Positions 23,994 through 37,948 of a stretch of 64,000 bases of DNA are shown one piece after another. How positions within the stretch are numbered: the stretch's first letter is position 1; the number at the start of each line of letters is the position of its first letter. Position numbers and translations under genes: made by a program. A model generated the notes under the pieces. It was given only the letters and a program-made list of their open reading frames with translations, was not told the DNA's origin and made no database searches. Source of the stretch: Centrapalus pauciflorus (taxonomy: Eukaryota; Streptophyta; Magnoliopsida; Asterales; Asteraceae); assembly GCA_020465985.1 (NCBI GenBank), contig JAANYP010007576.1, positions 1 to 64,000 of the forward strand, in the 5' to 3' direction.

Positions 23994-25981
23994 GAGTAAA
24001 TTACACAAATGGTCCTTGTGGTTTAGTGACTTTTACGGATTTCGTCCCTAACTTTTTTTAATTACATGGATAGTCCCTAAAAAAGAATTTTATCACACAA
24101 AAGGTCCCTGACTCCGTTAAAACTAACCAACCTCTGTTATTTTTTTCAATATGACGTTTTTACCCTTTTGGTAGTTACAATGATGGTCCCTATGGTTTTT
24201 AAATTATATTGATTATGATCCTTAATTATTTTATAATCATTTATAGTACAAAAATATTACTATGGTTCTTATATTTATTATATTGGATATTTTTATTATT
24301 TATAATATATTTAAAATATTTTTTATAATTACAACTATCTATAATAAGAAAATAATAATACTAGTACTATCAAGTATTTAATTTTGATTATTTTTTTTAT
24401 ATTTTATGATACTTTATGTATTAGGATTATTAGTTGTATGATAAAATTATCTATAATAGTACACTTAACTTATATATAAAACTATTATAGATATACTAAA
24501 TTATAATTAATTTTTATAAAACTTTCTTATTTTGATTTATAACCTTACAATTACTTTTATAATTTTATTAAAAAGTTATCTTATACACATGCATTAATTT
24601 TTTTAAAGGTCTAAAAGCATAATATATAATTTATGAGTTAAAGTTTTTAAAAGATTATGTTTTTATCTCATAAATTATATATTTCTTACTATTTTTGTTA
24701 CGAATAACCAAATATATATTATGAGATAAATTTTTTAAAAGATTTTGTTTATAAAAGATGCATAATATATAATTTCACTAGTTTATGAACCCACGTATTA
24801 CGTGGATAAATTTTATATGTATTCAATCAATATAATTTAGAGTTTAAATTTTACAAAAATATGATTTTCATAAATTTATATTATGTTTACTTTTTTACTT
24901 ATTCAATATTGTTTGTAAAGTATTTATTTTAATAGAAAATGGATTATCACCACCTTGTCATTTTGTCAAATGAAATTTCTAGAATTGATTTTGATTACAA
25001 ACTACTGGATGGATAAATAAATGATTGTTGTTTCTTTTACTTATAGTTATTTTTAATCAATTCAAAACCGGAATTTTAATTTTTTTTAATAATACAAGAG
25101 TTAACTTGGCATGTAATTTTATAATGTTCGCTAAATATTAAACTATTTTATAATAAAAGAATAATAAGACAAAACTTTATATATTAAAGTTAAAGACGGA
25201 TGTCAAAATAATAAATATGTGAGACCAATAATGAAATGGAAAGACAGCCAATTAAGAATGGCCAACCTAATAACAAGCTTCATCATTTCAAGGGTGGTGT
25301 TATAGTGTATCATATGGAGGGTGGTATAAGATTATGTTTTTATCTCATAATATAAATTATATATTTGTTACTAAAAGCATAATATAATTATTTATAAGAT
25401 AACTTTTTAATAAAATTGTAAAAGTAATTGTAAGGTTATAGATCAAACTAATATGTTTTATAAAAAATATTTATAATTTAGTATATCTATAATAGTTTTA
25501 TATATAAGTTAAGTGTACTATTATAGATAATTTTATCATACAACTAATAATCCTAATACATAAAGCATCATAAAATATAAAAAATAATCAAAACTAAATA
25601 CTTGATAGTACTAGTATTATTATTTTCTTATTAAAGATAGTTGTAATTATAAAAAACATTGTAAATATATTATAAATAATAAAAATATCCAATATAATAA
25701 ATATAAGAACCATAGTAATATTTTTATACTATAAATGATTATAAAATTATTAAGGATCATAATCAATATAAATTAAAAACCATAAGGACCATCATTGTAA
25801 CTACTAAAAGGGTAAAAACGTCATATTGAAAAAAATAACAGAGATTGGTTAGTTTTAACGGAGCCAGGGACCTTTTGTGTGATAAAAGTCTTTTTTAGGG
25901 ACCATCCATGTAATTAAAAAAAGTTAGGGACGAAATCCGTAAAAGCCACTAAACCACAAGGACCATTTGTGTAATTTACTC
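23994..25981. mobile_element. Foldback Mutator-like element with long inverted arms
   Basis: The arms begin GAGTAAATTACACAAATGG and end in the mirror image. They pair over several hundred bases from each end, including a phrase on GGTCCCTGACTCCGTTAAAAC. Flanks AGAAAATAT (23985-23993) and ATAAAATAT (25982-25990) agree at 8 of 9 bases, which suits the 9-bp target duplication of Mutator-like elements. The centre contains a Helitron-type end at 24778. No coding frame. Confidence 0.7.
24778..24812 (-). mobile_element. Helitron-type 3-prime terminus inside the foldback element
   Basis: On the minus strand a near-perfect hairpin CCACGTAATACGTGG is followed by GTTCATAAACTAG and then T. The element would extend to the right, between the two arms of the foldback element, but I could not place its 5-prime end with confidence. 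Confidence 0.5.
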
Positions 25982-26102
25982 ATAAAATATTTAAAGAATT
26001 TTCGAATAGAGATCGAAGATGCAATTATTTTAATTATATATATAGTTGACATTATATCTTTTTAGACAAGTAGCTAGGTTGTACATGTAGAAATGACAAA
26101 CA

Positions 26103-26103
<1 letters not shown>

Positions 26104-26148
<45 letters not shown>
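26104..26148. repeat. (CT)n-(TA)n microsatellite
   Basis: CT units lead into TA units that touch group B copy 3. Confidence 0.95.
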
Positions 26149-26150
<2 letters not shown>

Positions 26151-26582
26151 ATATGGTTCGTGTGAGTACCTAAAAAATGTAGAGTACCGTGAGTACCTGT
26201 GAACACACGGGTTTAAGATGTGAACATGCTCCGAAAAAAAGTTTTTTTTTGTAATTTTTTTTCATATTAATTTAGATACAAATAATATAAGCTTATTCGT
26301 AAAAGATTACACACATTCACACTTTCTAGCCTCTTAAAAGTCATGTGAACGTGAAAAAATTCATGTGAGCATGCTTAGCTGTGAACATACGTTCACAACA
26401 GTGCAGTTCATGTGAACTTGCACGTTTCACATAGTTATAGTGTGTGTTTAGGTGTGATTTTTTGCAAGTAGTCTTGTATTATTAATTTAAACATGATTAT
26501 GTAAAATTTTTTTTAAAAAAATGGTTTTAAGCGAGGTACCTCCGGTACTCCGCAAAACTAGTGGTACTCATTTGAACCCAAA

Positions 26583-26584
<2 letters not shown>
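26149..26584. mobile_element. TA-microsatellite-bounded element, group B copy 3 (subtype B2)
   Basis: Ends TAATATGGTTCGTGTGAGTACC and GTGGTACTCATTTGAACCC. The interior holds GTGAACATACGTTCAC and TTCATGTGAAC hairpins. By eye it is nearly identical along its length to the copy at 43565-44001, so both are probably recent. Confidence 0.8.
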
Positions 26585-26672
<88 letters not shown>

Positions 26673-26679
26673 TATATAT
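26585..26679. repeat. (TA)n microsatellite
   Basis: TA tract, with one ACAC interruption, between group B copy 3 and group A copy 5. Confidence 0.95.
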
Positions 26680-27560
<881 letters not shown>

Positions 27561-27718
27561 GGGTATAAGGAATGATATTAACTGAAAATAAAAATTTTCA
27601 TGGGATACGCAAACTCTTTGATTCTAAATGAAGAATTCCATATATTGAATAATGTATACGATTTATTAATTCGTCCACATATATTTTGGGGATTTATTGA
27701 CAAGTATTTTATATATTA

Positions 27719-27827
27719 CTAGTTTATGAACCCACGTAGTATGTGGATAAAATTTAATAAATTATTGGTTATAATAAGTTTATGTAAAATTCAAATTAAA
27801 ACATATAATATTAAATATTAAAAAAAA
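27719..27827 (-). mobile_element. Helitron-type 3-prime terminus, interrupted by a foldback element
   Basis: On the minus strand CCACATACTACGTGG is followed by GTTCATAAACTAG and T. The sequence matches the ends at 24778 and 32536. The foldback element starting at 27828 lies within what would be its body. Confidence 0.5.
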
Positions 27828-29775
27828 GACTAAATTACATAAATGGTCCCTGTGGTTTATATGTAATTTCGGTTTTAGTCTCTGAAAGAATTTTATTACA
27901 TCACAAGTCCCTAAAATCGAAAAGTTGTAACATTTTGGTCCCTGAAACTAACGGTGGTTAACTTTGACCGTTAGTCTCAGGGGCATTTTCGTCCTTTTGT
28001 TTTTCACGGACCATCTATGTAATTTTGAAACTTTCTTATTTCTTTTTCTTTTTTTCTGTTTTTTCTTTATATCATAATTTATTTTCATATATATATTTTG
28101 TATTTCTTTTTTATCATTTAATTATTCAAATGTAACATTTTTTTTATTTTTTTTATTTTAACCATTAATTTTTATTTGTATGATTATTGTTATTATTAAT
28201 ACTAATTTTTTATATATTACCATAATTATTTATATAACATTATTATATGATATACAAATTTATTTTTTTCAATTAGTTATTGGAAATCCAAATTTTTCTC
28301 CATTATTTTTTCGATTTAGAAAAGATAAAAATAAAAATTAATTTTAGTTTGTTTTCGTTTAAAAATCTAAAACCGAAATGATTTATATTTTTTCTCCATA
28401 CAAAAAATTGAAAATAATAACATGTTGAAGTTTTTTTTTCATTTGGAAATATTAAAAGTACGAGTGTTTCATTGTTTCTTCATCGTAAATATTAAAAGTA
28501 CGTGTGTTTCATTGTTTTTTTCGTTTTAATAAAGAAACAAAGTATATAATTTTTCATTTTTTTATGAAAAAATTAAAATCCGTTTATTGTTCGGAAAAAT
28601 TGAAAATCTGACATTGCTTATTTTTTTTAACAATTTTAATTTTCATTAAATGACAACCAATCTCGATTTTAGTTTTTTTGAACAAAAAACTGACGAATCG
28701 TTATGATCTGTATTTTTTGATCGAAAAACAACGAACACTTCCGAATTTAATTTTTGATCAAAAAATGATGAACCATTTTGATTTTCTATTTTCCAAACAA
28801 AAAAAGCATTCCGGTTTTAATTAAACGGTGAAAAAAATGACGAACCATTCCGATTTAATTTTTTTCGATCAAATAAACGATGAACCATTTCGATTTGAAT
28901 TTTTTTATGAAAACACAATAAACCGTTACGATATTTTATTTTTAAAAACAAAATATCCATTTCAATATCAAGACGAACCATTATAATTCAAATTTTTTCA
29001 ATAGAAAATGACGAAACCTTCAGATTTAATTTTTTTATAAAAAACTGACGAACCATTCCAATTTTTTATTTTTTCGAACCATTCCGAATTAAAAATTTTT
29101 GATTAAATATTTTTAATGAAGAAGCTATGAACCATTCTGTTTATATACTTATTCGAAATGAAAAAAACTTCAACACTTCGTTGTTTTGAATTTTTTAAAT
29201 GGAGAAAAAACAAATAAATCATTTCAATTTTAGATTTTCAGAACGAAAATAAACTAAAACTAATTTTTATTTTTGTCGTTTCTAAATGAAAAAAGAATGG
29301 AGAAAGATTTGGATTTTCAATAACTAATTGAAAAAAATAAATCTTTATATCATATAATAATGTTATAAATAATTATGGTGATATATAAAAACATTAGTAT
29401 TAATAATAACAATAAACATACAAATAAAAATTTATAGTTAAAATAAAAAAAATAAAAAATAAAATGTTACATTTGAGTAATTTAAATGATAAAAAAGAAA
29501 TACAAAATATATATATGAAAATAAATTATGATATAAAGAAAAATGAGAAAAAAGGAAAAAGAAATAAGAAAGTTTCAAAATTACATAGATGGTCCCTGAA
29601 AAACAAAAGGACGAAAATGCCCCTGAGACTAACGGTCAAAGTTAACCACCGTTAGTTTCAGGGACTAAAATGTTACAACTTTTCGATTTTAGGGACTTGT
29701 GGTGTAATAAAATTCTTTCAGGGACTAAAACCGTAATTACATATAAACCACAGGGACCATTTATGTAATTTAGTC
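27828..29775. mobile_element. Foldback Mutator-like element, second copy
   Basis: A perfect 9-bp duplication TAAAAAAAA lies on both sides (27819-27827 and 29776-29784). The arms start GACTAAATTACATAAATGG and pair over at least 300 bases, including AAGTCCCTAAAATCGAAAAG and a phrase on CCGTTAGTCTCAGGGGC. The outermost bases resemble those of the element at 23994, but the inner arms are unrelated. The centre is AT-rich with a repeated theme around ACGAACCATTCCGATT. Non-coding. Confidence 0.75.
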
Positions 29776-30440
29776 TAAAAAAAATACAACAATAGTATAG
29801 TTATTTGTTGTAGTTATTATTTAAACATTATTTACTTTTTTAACAAATTTTAAAATATTTTATTTTTAATTTCATATGTACTTAATAGATGTAATTTAAA
29901 ATTGCAACTTTATATAAAACATAATTTTTATATCTATTTTATTAGAATAAACAAAATGTTATGAAATATGATTTTATTAATATTGTATCATGTATATTTT
30001 TTTACTTATTTAATATTATCTTTATAATCTTTATTTATATTTAATATATTTTAATAACTTTATACACACATAATATTTTTTTTTATAAAGACATATAGAT
30101 AAGTATATATAATATGTAATTTGGATGTATTTGTATATTATTCATAATAATAACAATATATATTAGATAATGAGAAATGTATACAAATGTTGGATAGAGT
30201 TAATGATTTATCATAGATTAGTATATATAATACATAATTTAGATGTATTTGTATTATATTGATGATGAGAAATGTAAACAAATGTTAGACAGAGTTAATG
30301 ATTTATTATAGGTTTTAAAAATAATAAACTTGTACTTATTTTATATTTTATATTTATATTTATATTTGTATTAATCTTTTATTTTATATTTGTATCTATA
30401 TTTTATATTTGTATTTATCTTTTCATATTTTTGTGTGTGC

Positions 30441-30448
<8 letters not shown>
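29776..30448. other. AT-rich intergenic sequence
   Basis: It includes a diverged duplication of about 110 bp: the phrase ATGAGAAATGTANACAAATG occurs near 30168 and again near 30263, each followed by AGAGTTAATGATTTAT. No gene is visible. Confidence 0.4.

Positions 30449-30513
<65 letters not shown>
30449..30513. repeat. (TA)n microsatellite
   Basis: About 32 TA units preceded by (GT)n. Confidence 0.95.
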
Positions 30514-30520
<7 letters not shown>

Positions 30521-30540
30521 TTTGTATTTATATATAAAAA

Positions 30541-30615
30541 AATTCAAAAAAATACTTTTAAGGGTGGTACCTTCTGGTGCGCTGCATAATAAGTGGTACT
30601 CACTTGAACCTAAAT

Positions 30616-30616
<1 letters not shown>
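30541..30616. mobile_element. Group B fragment, right end only (subtype B1)
   Basis: The last 75 bases of a B1 element (TTTTAAGGGTGGTACC through GTGGTACTCACTTGAACC) match the copy at 2589-2973. The left part is absent and the fragment is preceded by AT-rich sequence and a (TA)n tract, so most of the element was lost between two TA tracts. Confidence 0.7.

Positions 30617-30703
<87 letters not shown>
30617..30703. repeat. (CA)n-(TA)n microsatellite
   Basis: A short CA run passes into TA units that link a group B end to a group A start. Confidence 0.95.
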
Positions 30704-30706
<3 letters not shown>

Positions 30707-30955
30707 GTGGTTCAATGAAAAACCACTATGCAGGTGAAAACTATGAAAACCTACGCATGGTGCATTTCATGAAAAACGCGGTGGCATGATCGTAAATAAG
30801 GTGATGCATCACGCGGGATTTTGATGCATCACGCGGGAATTTTGGTGCATCACGCGAGATTTTGATGCATCACGCAGGGAATTTGATGCATTTGTGGTGG
30901 TGCAGTGCGGTTTTCACAAGTTTTCATGTGCATTGTGGTTTTCCATTGAACCTCC

Positions 30956-30958
<3 letters not shown>
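30704..30958. mobile_element. TA-microsatellite-bounded element, group A copy 6
   Basis: Ends GGGGTGGTTCAATGAAAAACC and GGTTTTCCATTGAACCTCCC. Four tandem GATGCATCACGCGGGATTTT-type units lie at 30802-30890. It is related most closely to copy 4, which is inverted. Confidence 0.8.

Positions 30959-31050
<92 letters not shown>
30959..31050. repeat. (TA)n microsatellite
   Basis: About 46 TA units between group A copy 6 and the group F element. Confidence 0.95.
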
Positions 31051-31052
<2 letters not shown>

Positions 31053-31454
31053 ATTGGGTTCACATGAGAACCCCTCTATTTCGTGAGAACGTGAGAACCA
31101 CTCTAAAATTTGTGCATCCACTATATAAAATAGTGCATATGATACTAAAATTAAATGTTTCCGATAAATTATGCATTTCATGTAAAAGTTTACGCATCTC
31201 ATTCTATAATTTATCCATTTTATGTACGAATTGTGCATTTAAAAAATTTGTGCATTTGATTTTTCAAATTTGTGCATTTAGTTTATAATTTAATGAATAT
31301 ACTTTTTGAATGTAATTTTAGTGTTAGATTATGATATTTATTAATATTTAAGACTAATAATGGTTTTAATAAGTAAAACTTTTAATTTTTAAATTTGTGC
31401 ATTTTGGAGTGGTTCTCACATTCTCACGGTAACAAGGATTCTTACCGGAACCCA

Positions 31455-31458
<4 letters not shown>
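31051..31458. mobile_element. TA-microsatellite-bounded element, group F
   Basis: The left end GGATTGGGTTCACATGAGAACC is mirrored at the right, which ends ACCGGAACCCAACC before (TA)n. An inner inverted pair is GTGAGAACCACTC against GAGTGGTTCTCAC. The interior repeats the phrase AATTTGTGCATTT about five times. Non-coding. Confidence 0.7.
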
Positions 31459-31498
<40 letters not shown>

Positions 31499-31565
31499 CT
31501 AATTTGTATTTTCATATATATACACACTAAATTAATATCTCGAGATGATAGAGTACGTTACATGG

Positions 31566-31657
<92 letters not shown>

Positions 31658-31807
31658 GTTTTTGGAGGCCGGTACGTACGTTATAAAGATGGAATTGTCA
31701 TATAGCAAGTAAAATTGATGTGAAGTTGATTTGAAGTTGAAGTAAAATTCATTTCAATTCGATCATGCAACACAAGCAATGGTTTTCTTATATATGTATG
31801 TACTATA

Positions 31808-31879
<72 letters not shown>
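31459..31879. repeat. Three (TA)n tracts with two short spacers
   Basis: TA tracts at about 31460-31493, 31569-31650 and 31809-31879 are separated by unique spacers (31494-31568 and 31651-31808). I see no inverted ends on the spacers. They may be slivers of host sequence or remains of deleted elements. Confidence 0.9.
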
Positions 31880-31883
<4 letters not shown>

Positions 31884-32314
31884 CGAGATCCATGGAAAAC
31901 TATATTAGACTGGAAAACTGGAAAACCATATCAAAAGCACATGTTCATTATGATAAAATGTTAAATTTCATGTAAAATTATAATATACATATGTTCAAAA
32001 TTGCATTATGATTAACTAATTCATATCATCTACATGTTCGTTAAGACAAAATGTTTAATTTAATGCAAAAATGCGTAATATACACATGTTCATGCATATT
32101 GCACATTTGAACATGTGCATATTGTTATTTTGCATTAAATGAAACATTTTATCCTAATGAACATGTAAATTATGTGAACTAGTCAATAATAATGCACATT
32201 TGAACATATGTATATTGTAGTTGTGCATTAAATTTAACATTTTACCGTAATGAACATGTGCATTTAATATGGTTTTCCAGTTTTCCAGTCAAAGATGGTT
32301 TTCCATAGATCTTG

Positions 32315-32317
<3 letters not shown>
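31880..32317. mobile_element. TA-microsatellite-bounded element, group G
   Basis: The left end GGGTCGAGATCCATGGAAAAC is mirrored by GGTTTTCCATAGATCTTGAAC, and an inner pair is CTGGAAAACTGGAAAACC against GGTTTTCCAGTTTTCCAG. The interior has repeated ACATGTTCATTANGANAAAATG-like phrases in both directions. (TA)n lies on both sides. Confidence 0.7.

Positions 32318-32404
<87 letters not shown>
32318..32404. repeat. (TA)n microsatellite
   Basis: About 43 TA units on the right side of the group G element. Confidence 0.95.
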
Positions 32405-32408
<4 letters not shown>

Positions 32409-32535
32409 CTTTCCTTGGTTTGTTTCCAAACTATCTATCATCAATGCCCACATGATATGCTTCTTCTTTGCTTGCTTACTTCCATGCATACGCTCGCTTT
32501 TTCTCTTATCCAACTCACAAGCAACTTATTTTATA

Positions 32536-32575
32536 CTAGTTTATTAACCCGTGTATTACACGCTTAATTTTAACA
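32536..32575 (-). mobile_element. Helitron-type 3-prime terminus
   Basis: On the minus strand the hairpin CGTGTAATACACG is followed by GGTTAATAAACTAG and T. The element would run to the right into AT-rich sequence containing GATGTCACTTGGCATC and ATGACAAGTGGC near 32900-32935. Its 5-prime end was not located. Confidence 0.5.
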
Positions 32576-33264
32576 AATTTGTTATCTTAAAACTATATAT
32601 ATAAATTTAAAATTTAAAATTAATATTCAAACTCTTAATCCTAATGATATTTAGTAAAATCTTATTATAAGTAATTTATATATAAATCATTTAAACAAAA
32701 AAAAACTAATCATTAATAAGTTTTAAGTTTATTATTAGTATTACTATAATTATCAATCAAAAAAATCTTTTAAGTATTGTTTGATGTGATTTTGTGGGAT
32801 TTAAGTATATCTAACCATAATTTTATCTTTAAAGTAAATTGATTTAAAATTTTTTATTTAATCTTGCAATACTAATTAACATCTGTTATTAGTTAAAGAT
32901 GTCACTTGGCATCATGAAAAGATGACAAGTGGCAATTTAATTACTCTTTTAATTATAACTAAATTTAATTTTAATAAATAATTTAAGTGAATAAAAATAT
33001 CAAATATTATATTCAAAAAGAAAACTCTTATTGCCCCAAAAAACATAAATTTTAAACTTTATAAAGCTAATAAAATATCATAATCAAGTATACAATCCTT
33101 CAAAATCAATCTCAAAATAAATGTTATTGTGGTATATGTGAATTTCTTATATTTGTTTGAATATTAATATAATTATGCAATATTTAGTATATAAAATAAA
33201 AAAAACAGTATGATGTATGGTATGATCCGTTTTGATCACTAGTATTAAGTAAAAGTAGGTTATA

Positions 33265-33402
33265 CCAAATGACTTCTAGTCTAACGGTATCACGTGTTAA
33301 AGATGAAATTAAGGTTGATGGTTCGAGTCTTATTATGGATCAATGTCTAAATTTATAAATAAACGATTACAGAGAGTTTATGTTTTGTTTAAAAAAAAAA
33401 AA
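33265..33402 (+). mobile_element. tRNA-derived SINE, diverged
   Basis: An A-box-like phrase TAGTCTAACGG (33278-33288) and a B-box-like phrase GGTTCGAGTCT (33320-33330) are spaced as in a tRNA gene. A tail region and a run of 12 A ending at 33402 follow. The 5-prime sequence cannot form a proper acceptor stem, so this is not a functional tRNA. Target duplications are not clear. Confidence 0.5.
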
Positions 33403-34832
33403 GTAACAATGGTTATGTAAAAAAAATATTATTTTAATTCTAGATTTTTCAACCATCGTGATCAACTTAGTGTCAATGACATAATGATTGTTAGTTTGAT
33501 GATTAATAAGATGATGTTAGTTAATTGGTCAGTTTTCACTTATTAGATATCCAAATCTATGAATTGATGCTATGTACAAAAAAAGGAAGATTTAATTAAT
33601 AAAAACCTGCCTAGTTTTGTCACTGCATATTTGACATTTACATTTATTTAATGTAATTTCTTGTCTAAAGCAAATAAAAAGGAAACACACACACAGTGAC
33701 ACAGACAATCTTTTGTTTTAAAAATCGTCATCGATTAGCATGAATTTATGACAAACTCAATCCTTTACAAATCTTTAATTTTCAATTCCATTAAAATTCT
33801 AACAAAAATCTTAATATCTTTCATTTAAAATTATAATTTGTGACAAATTTGCTCATTATATATCTCATACTAATTTATCTAATAAATTTATTGAATTATG
33901 GTATAATACAATATTCAACTCTTATAAATGTTATAAAAATAAATCCATATGTAGAAGAGCACGAGATATCTATCGATAGAAGGTAGAATCATATTATCAA
34001 TCAGTAGAACGGTATAACCAATATTAAAATTTGTTCTTTTTTTTTTTATTTTTATGTTTAAATATGGACTTTTAATGAAGATTTAAATAAATCAATGAAA
34101 ACTTTTTTTAAAGAAATTTATGTTTGGTTCTACCGGCTCTACTGATGAATGTGCTTCTACCATCAACTATAACATGTGTAAACACACACACACCATCCCT
34201 TTCTTAGGGTATCGGAAACAACACTCCAAACCATAGTTTTGTTACATAAGATTCAATAAAATAACATTTTAGGTGTATCTAATATAGCATCCTTTGTTTT
34301 TATCATGTAAATTTAAAAAAAATAATATGCGAGTATATGAGACATCTTATGAATGTGTCATTCATTCAAATGATTGTTTTTATAATTTATTTGATAAAAA
34401 ATCATGATATCAATTTATATAAACTTATTATGTTTTTTTTTTAAATATTTTTATGGAATTTTATACTTACACAGTTACCACCCCTACTTTACTAATCACA
34501 CATCCTCCTCTTAATTTGAGAGGGGGATTAAGTTTAATTGTTGTTGTATCATTAACAAAAAAAAACATGTGAAAAGTATGTGTATGATTAATAAAAACTT
34601 AAGGAGACAAGAGACATATGTATAGTCAGAGACGGACCTAGCTGAGTTACTTATGTATCAAAAGCTCAAGTGAAACCTAAGCTTTTTTTAGGTGACCTTA
34701 TAAAAAATTTATTATATACATATGTAAATTATATATATTTTTATCATACAAATTTATTAAAATATTACTGAACTTTAGTCGTAAAAATAAAAAATAAATA
34801 AAACCAAAGGACAAGATAGAAGCACATATACC
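33403..34832. other. Intergenic, no feature seen
   Basis: AT-rich unique sequence with short (CA)n runs. No gene or element end is supported. Confidence 0.45.
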
Positions 34833-35497
34833 TAGGCATGGCAAAAAAATCCAACCCCGACGGGAAACCCGTAACCCGACCCCGATTTGACCGGGGAATC
34901 CCCGAGTTGACCGGGGATGGGGATGGGGACGGGGAATCCCCGATTTAAATTAATGGGGATGGGGCGGGGTTGGGAGACGCTTTAATCCCCGACCCCGAAC
35001 CCGACCCCGGTTATAAATTATGTTTTAATATAAATTATTATATATATTTAACTTTACAATGTAAATTATTCATTACATTTTATATAATATATTAAATATA
35101 ATTGTATATGACTTTTCTGTAGTTTAAAATACTATTGTTATTTTTCATTTCATTGGTTTTAAAAATGTTTTGCATCCATTTCTTTGTTTTAGTTTTATTA
35201 CAAATTATAGGTTATATATGTAAATACCTCAAATATGTTTGAATTAATTTTTTTTAATGTTTATTTACATATATTTTTATACTAAATTACTATTTATAGT
35301 TTAAATTTAAATAATCTTTAAGAACTTGAAAAACCCGATTTCCCGACGGGGATCTCCGATCCCCGATTGGGACGGGGATGGGAATAGGAACTCATTCCCC
35401 GACGGGGATGGGGCCGGGGATGGAGGAGAAGATTATGAAGCGGGGATGGGGACGGGAACTGAGATCCCCGCCCCGCCCCGCCCCATTGCCATCCCTA
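34833..35497. mobile_element. hAT-like non-autonomous element with CCCCGA arrays
   Basis: A perfect 8-bp duplication CATATACC flanks the element (34825-34832 and 35498-35505). The ends are TAGGCATGGCAA and the mirror of TAGGGATGGCAATGGGGC. Both subterminal regions are arrays of ACCCCGA/CGGGGAT words, giving two GC-rich caps around an AT-rich middle. Open frames crossing the right cap are repeat artefacts. Confidence 0.8.
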
Positions 35498-37275
35498 CAT
35501 ATACCGATAGAAGCCCAAAATTACAAAAAAAAAAAAAAAAAAAAAAAAGATATAAAAAATTTAAAACCCCAAACCTAGCCTTGAACACTTGAAGTGATAA
35601 GCGACCGGTGTTTATTTGATTGTTTTCTCCATAAATAAAAATTCATTTTTCAATCATTGCAATATTATATCGCATAGCTCATGCCTCAGTCTTAGCTCCC
35701 TCCTCCTTGCTCCATATTCGACTCTGTTACGACCTCACTAGTTGTCGCGCCTGCGCAGGGTCGTTCCTATCGTTTTTGGGGCCCGGGACAAAAATTTATA
35801 AAGAGCCCTCTAAGCATGTATGTATATATAACATTTAAAGATTGAAGAAAAAAACAATGTAAATATGTACGTAAATATCATAATCAAATAACTAACAAAA
35901 CAAGTAAACTACTATCTTAGTCTAGGTATTAGAGCAAAAAAAACATATATTAGGGCCCTCTTGGCAGTTGGGCCCTGGGCAGTAGCCCATGTTGCACGCC
36001 CCAATGGGCCGGCCCTGCGGACTGTCGGTTACCGCCACCATTGCTGCTTCTTGCTCCTCTCTCTCTCTCTGTCAATTCTTTCGGCTCTCTCTCCCAATTT
36101 AGGTATAAAACTTTTTCTTAATTTTTAAAATACAAACACTTCTATATAATTTTATACTTATAAGTTATAAAATGTATCTTTTATACTTTTAAATATTAAT
36201 TTTATAATTTATTACATGGAATTACTTATATGATATTATGAATATGTGATTGGATTATTTGTTAAATTTTAATGGTATTTTACTTTTGTAATTATAAGTA
36301 TTTATTAATTTGTTCACCAGAGGCACATTGTCATGTTGAAATTTGTTTTTATGTTAGTTTTGGTGACCCAGTCTCAATTATGAAAAATTCTGAAAATCTA
36401 ACTGTTAAATCTCATCTAAAATAATGACACATATAGTAAAATTTTTGGATCCGTCCTGTATATAGCAATGCCGTATTTTTATTTTGGGTGGTACCTCAGG
36501 TTTTCTACGATAAGTGACACCTCCTCCTAAAATCCTATCATATATAAAACGTATAATTAATCTATACCCAAAAAAATTGTTTGTTTTTTTTTTTTTATGT
36601 TTTTTAATTGAAGTAAAGTTGTTATTTGATGTCAACAATACACACACACACAATTAAAATCACTAACTATTTGTAACCAAAAGGCAATAGCTAGGTTAAA
36701 CAAAAAGGATTGGGCTTTGTTCATGAGGTGGAAGCCCATATGCAATTTTATTTAAAAAAAAATCGTGTTGGGTTCAAACACCGAGTCTGACCTGAATTTA
36801 AACCATAACTTAATTTTGTCTAAAAATTAAAGAGTATGTAACTAAATTAAATATAAAATTGATAATATTGTTAAAATCTAAACCAACTAATTAATTATTT
36901 TCAATATATTGTCTTCCCTTGACATAATTTTTGTCATACATAAATGCATATTATATTTATCTACCACGAACATGAACTGGATACAATCTGGATTGCGTAG
37001 TAGTGGATACAAATTATTTAGTAAATCCATTTTATAGATCATTTCCTATGAAATAAAACAAAATATAATCAAATATCTTTCATTTATTAAATAGCATATC
37101 TATCCTGGAGCAATTTAAGAAATGGACAATGTTCCTCCGTTCGTAACATGTCCTCTGTCGTTGGCTCTGGACATGTGTATTTTTTTCTAAAGTTTGTTTG
37201 GGCGTTAACTGGATCCTAAGACCCGATTAAGCCCATAAATAGTCTAGAAAGTCTGGTTGGTCCTTGATGAGAAGA
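35498..37275. other. Intergenic with a decayed hAT-like element
   Basis: A 23-base A run lies at about 35525-35548. The segment 35756-36017 starts CAGGGTCGTTCC and ends GGGCCGGCCCTG, an hAT-like terminal pair, but the flanks do not match as a target duplication. A CT-rich stretch follows at 36040-36100. No gene is supported. Confidence 0.4.
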
Positions 37276-37894
37276 GGTGCATAATAGCCGCTTTCGAACC
37301 GATCCGGATTGGATTCTTTGCCAAAAAAAAAACAGTTTTTTATAATAACCGGTTCTGAATTTAACCGGTTTTGGACCCAATATATGTAACTTATGTAAGC
37401 GGGATATTAAAAAACCGATTTTTATTTTTTACTTTTTTTTAAAAATTTTAGGCTTTCACTTTGGGTTTGACCTTTTTTTATCATCAATTTGATAAATCTT
37501 TCATTTGGCTTTATTTTTAATAAACAAGGCATTTCAAATTATTTTAAATTATACATTATAATTTATACATTTACAACTTATAAGTTATAAACTTATAACT
37601 ATAATTAAGATAATAAAACTCCGAACAAATATAGTTTTACTTCAGTCAAATACGTTTTATATTATATTTGATTATAAATACATAAAAAGTTTAAAATTAT
37701 AAAATTAATGTATAAAAAATCGGTTTTTTTACAACCGGATAATTATCGGGTAAAGAATTCGGTCTACCCAAAAAAACAAATCCCGTTAAAAAACCGGTTC
37801 CGATAAAATGCGGTTTGGTTATTAAAAAAAACAGTTTTTGTGTAACCGGTTTCGGATTGATATCGGATAACCGGATTTTTTATGCACCTAAACG
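37276..37894. mobile_element. hAT-like element, decayed, with AACCGG arrays
   Basis: The inverted ends are AGGTGCATAATAGCC and the mirror of AGGTGCATAAAAAATCC. Both subterminal regions carry AACCGGTT-type words (for example 37347-37380 and 37730-37880). The flanks are not clearly duplicated. It stands 54 bp from the next hAT-like element. Confidence 0.55.
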
Positions 37895-37948
37895 TCAATA
37901 TGTCATATTAAGTTGTATCAAAATAGATCTTTTTGGCCCAACTTGTGC

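Noticed and set aside
35326..35592. Gly/Asp-rich protein gene
   Set aside because: It reads through the CGGGGAT array of the hAT-like element at 34833-35497 and into a poly-A run.
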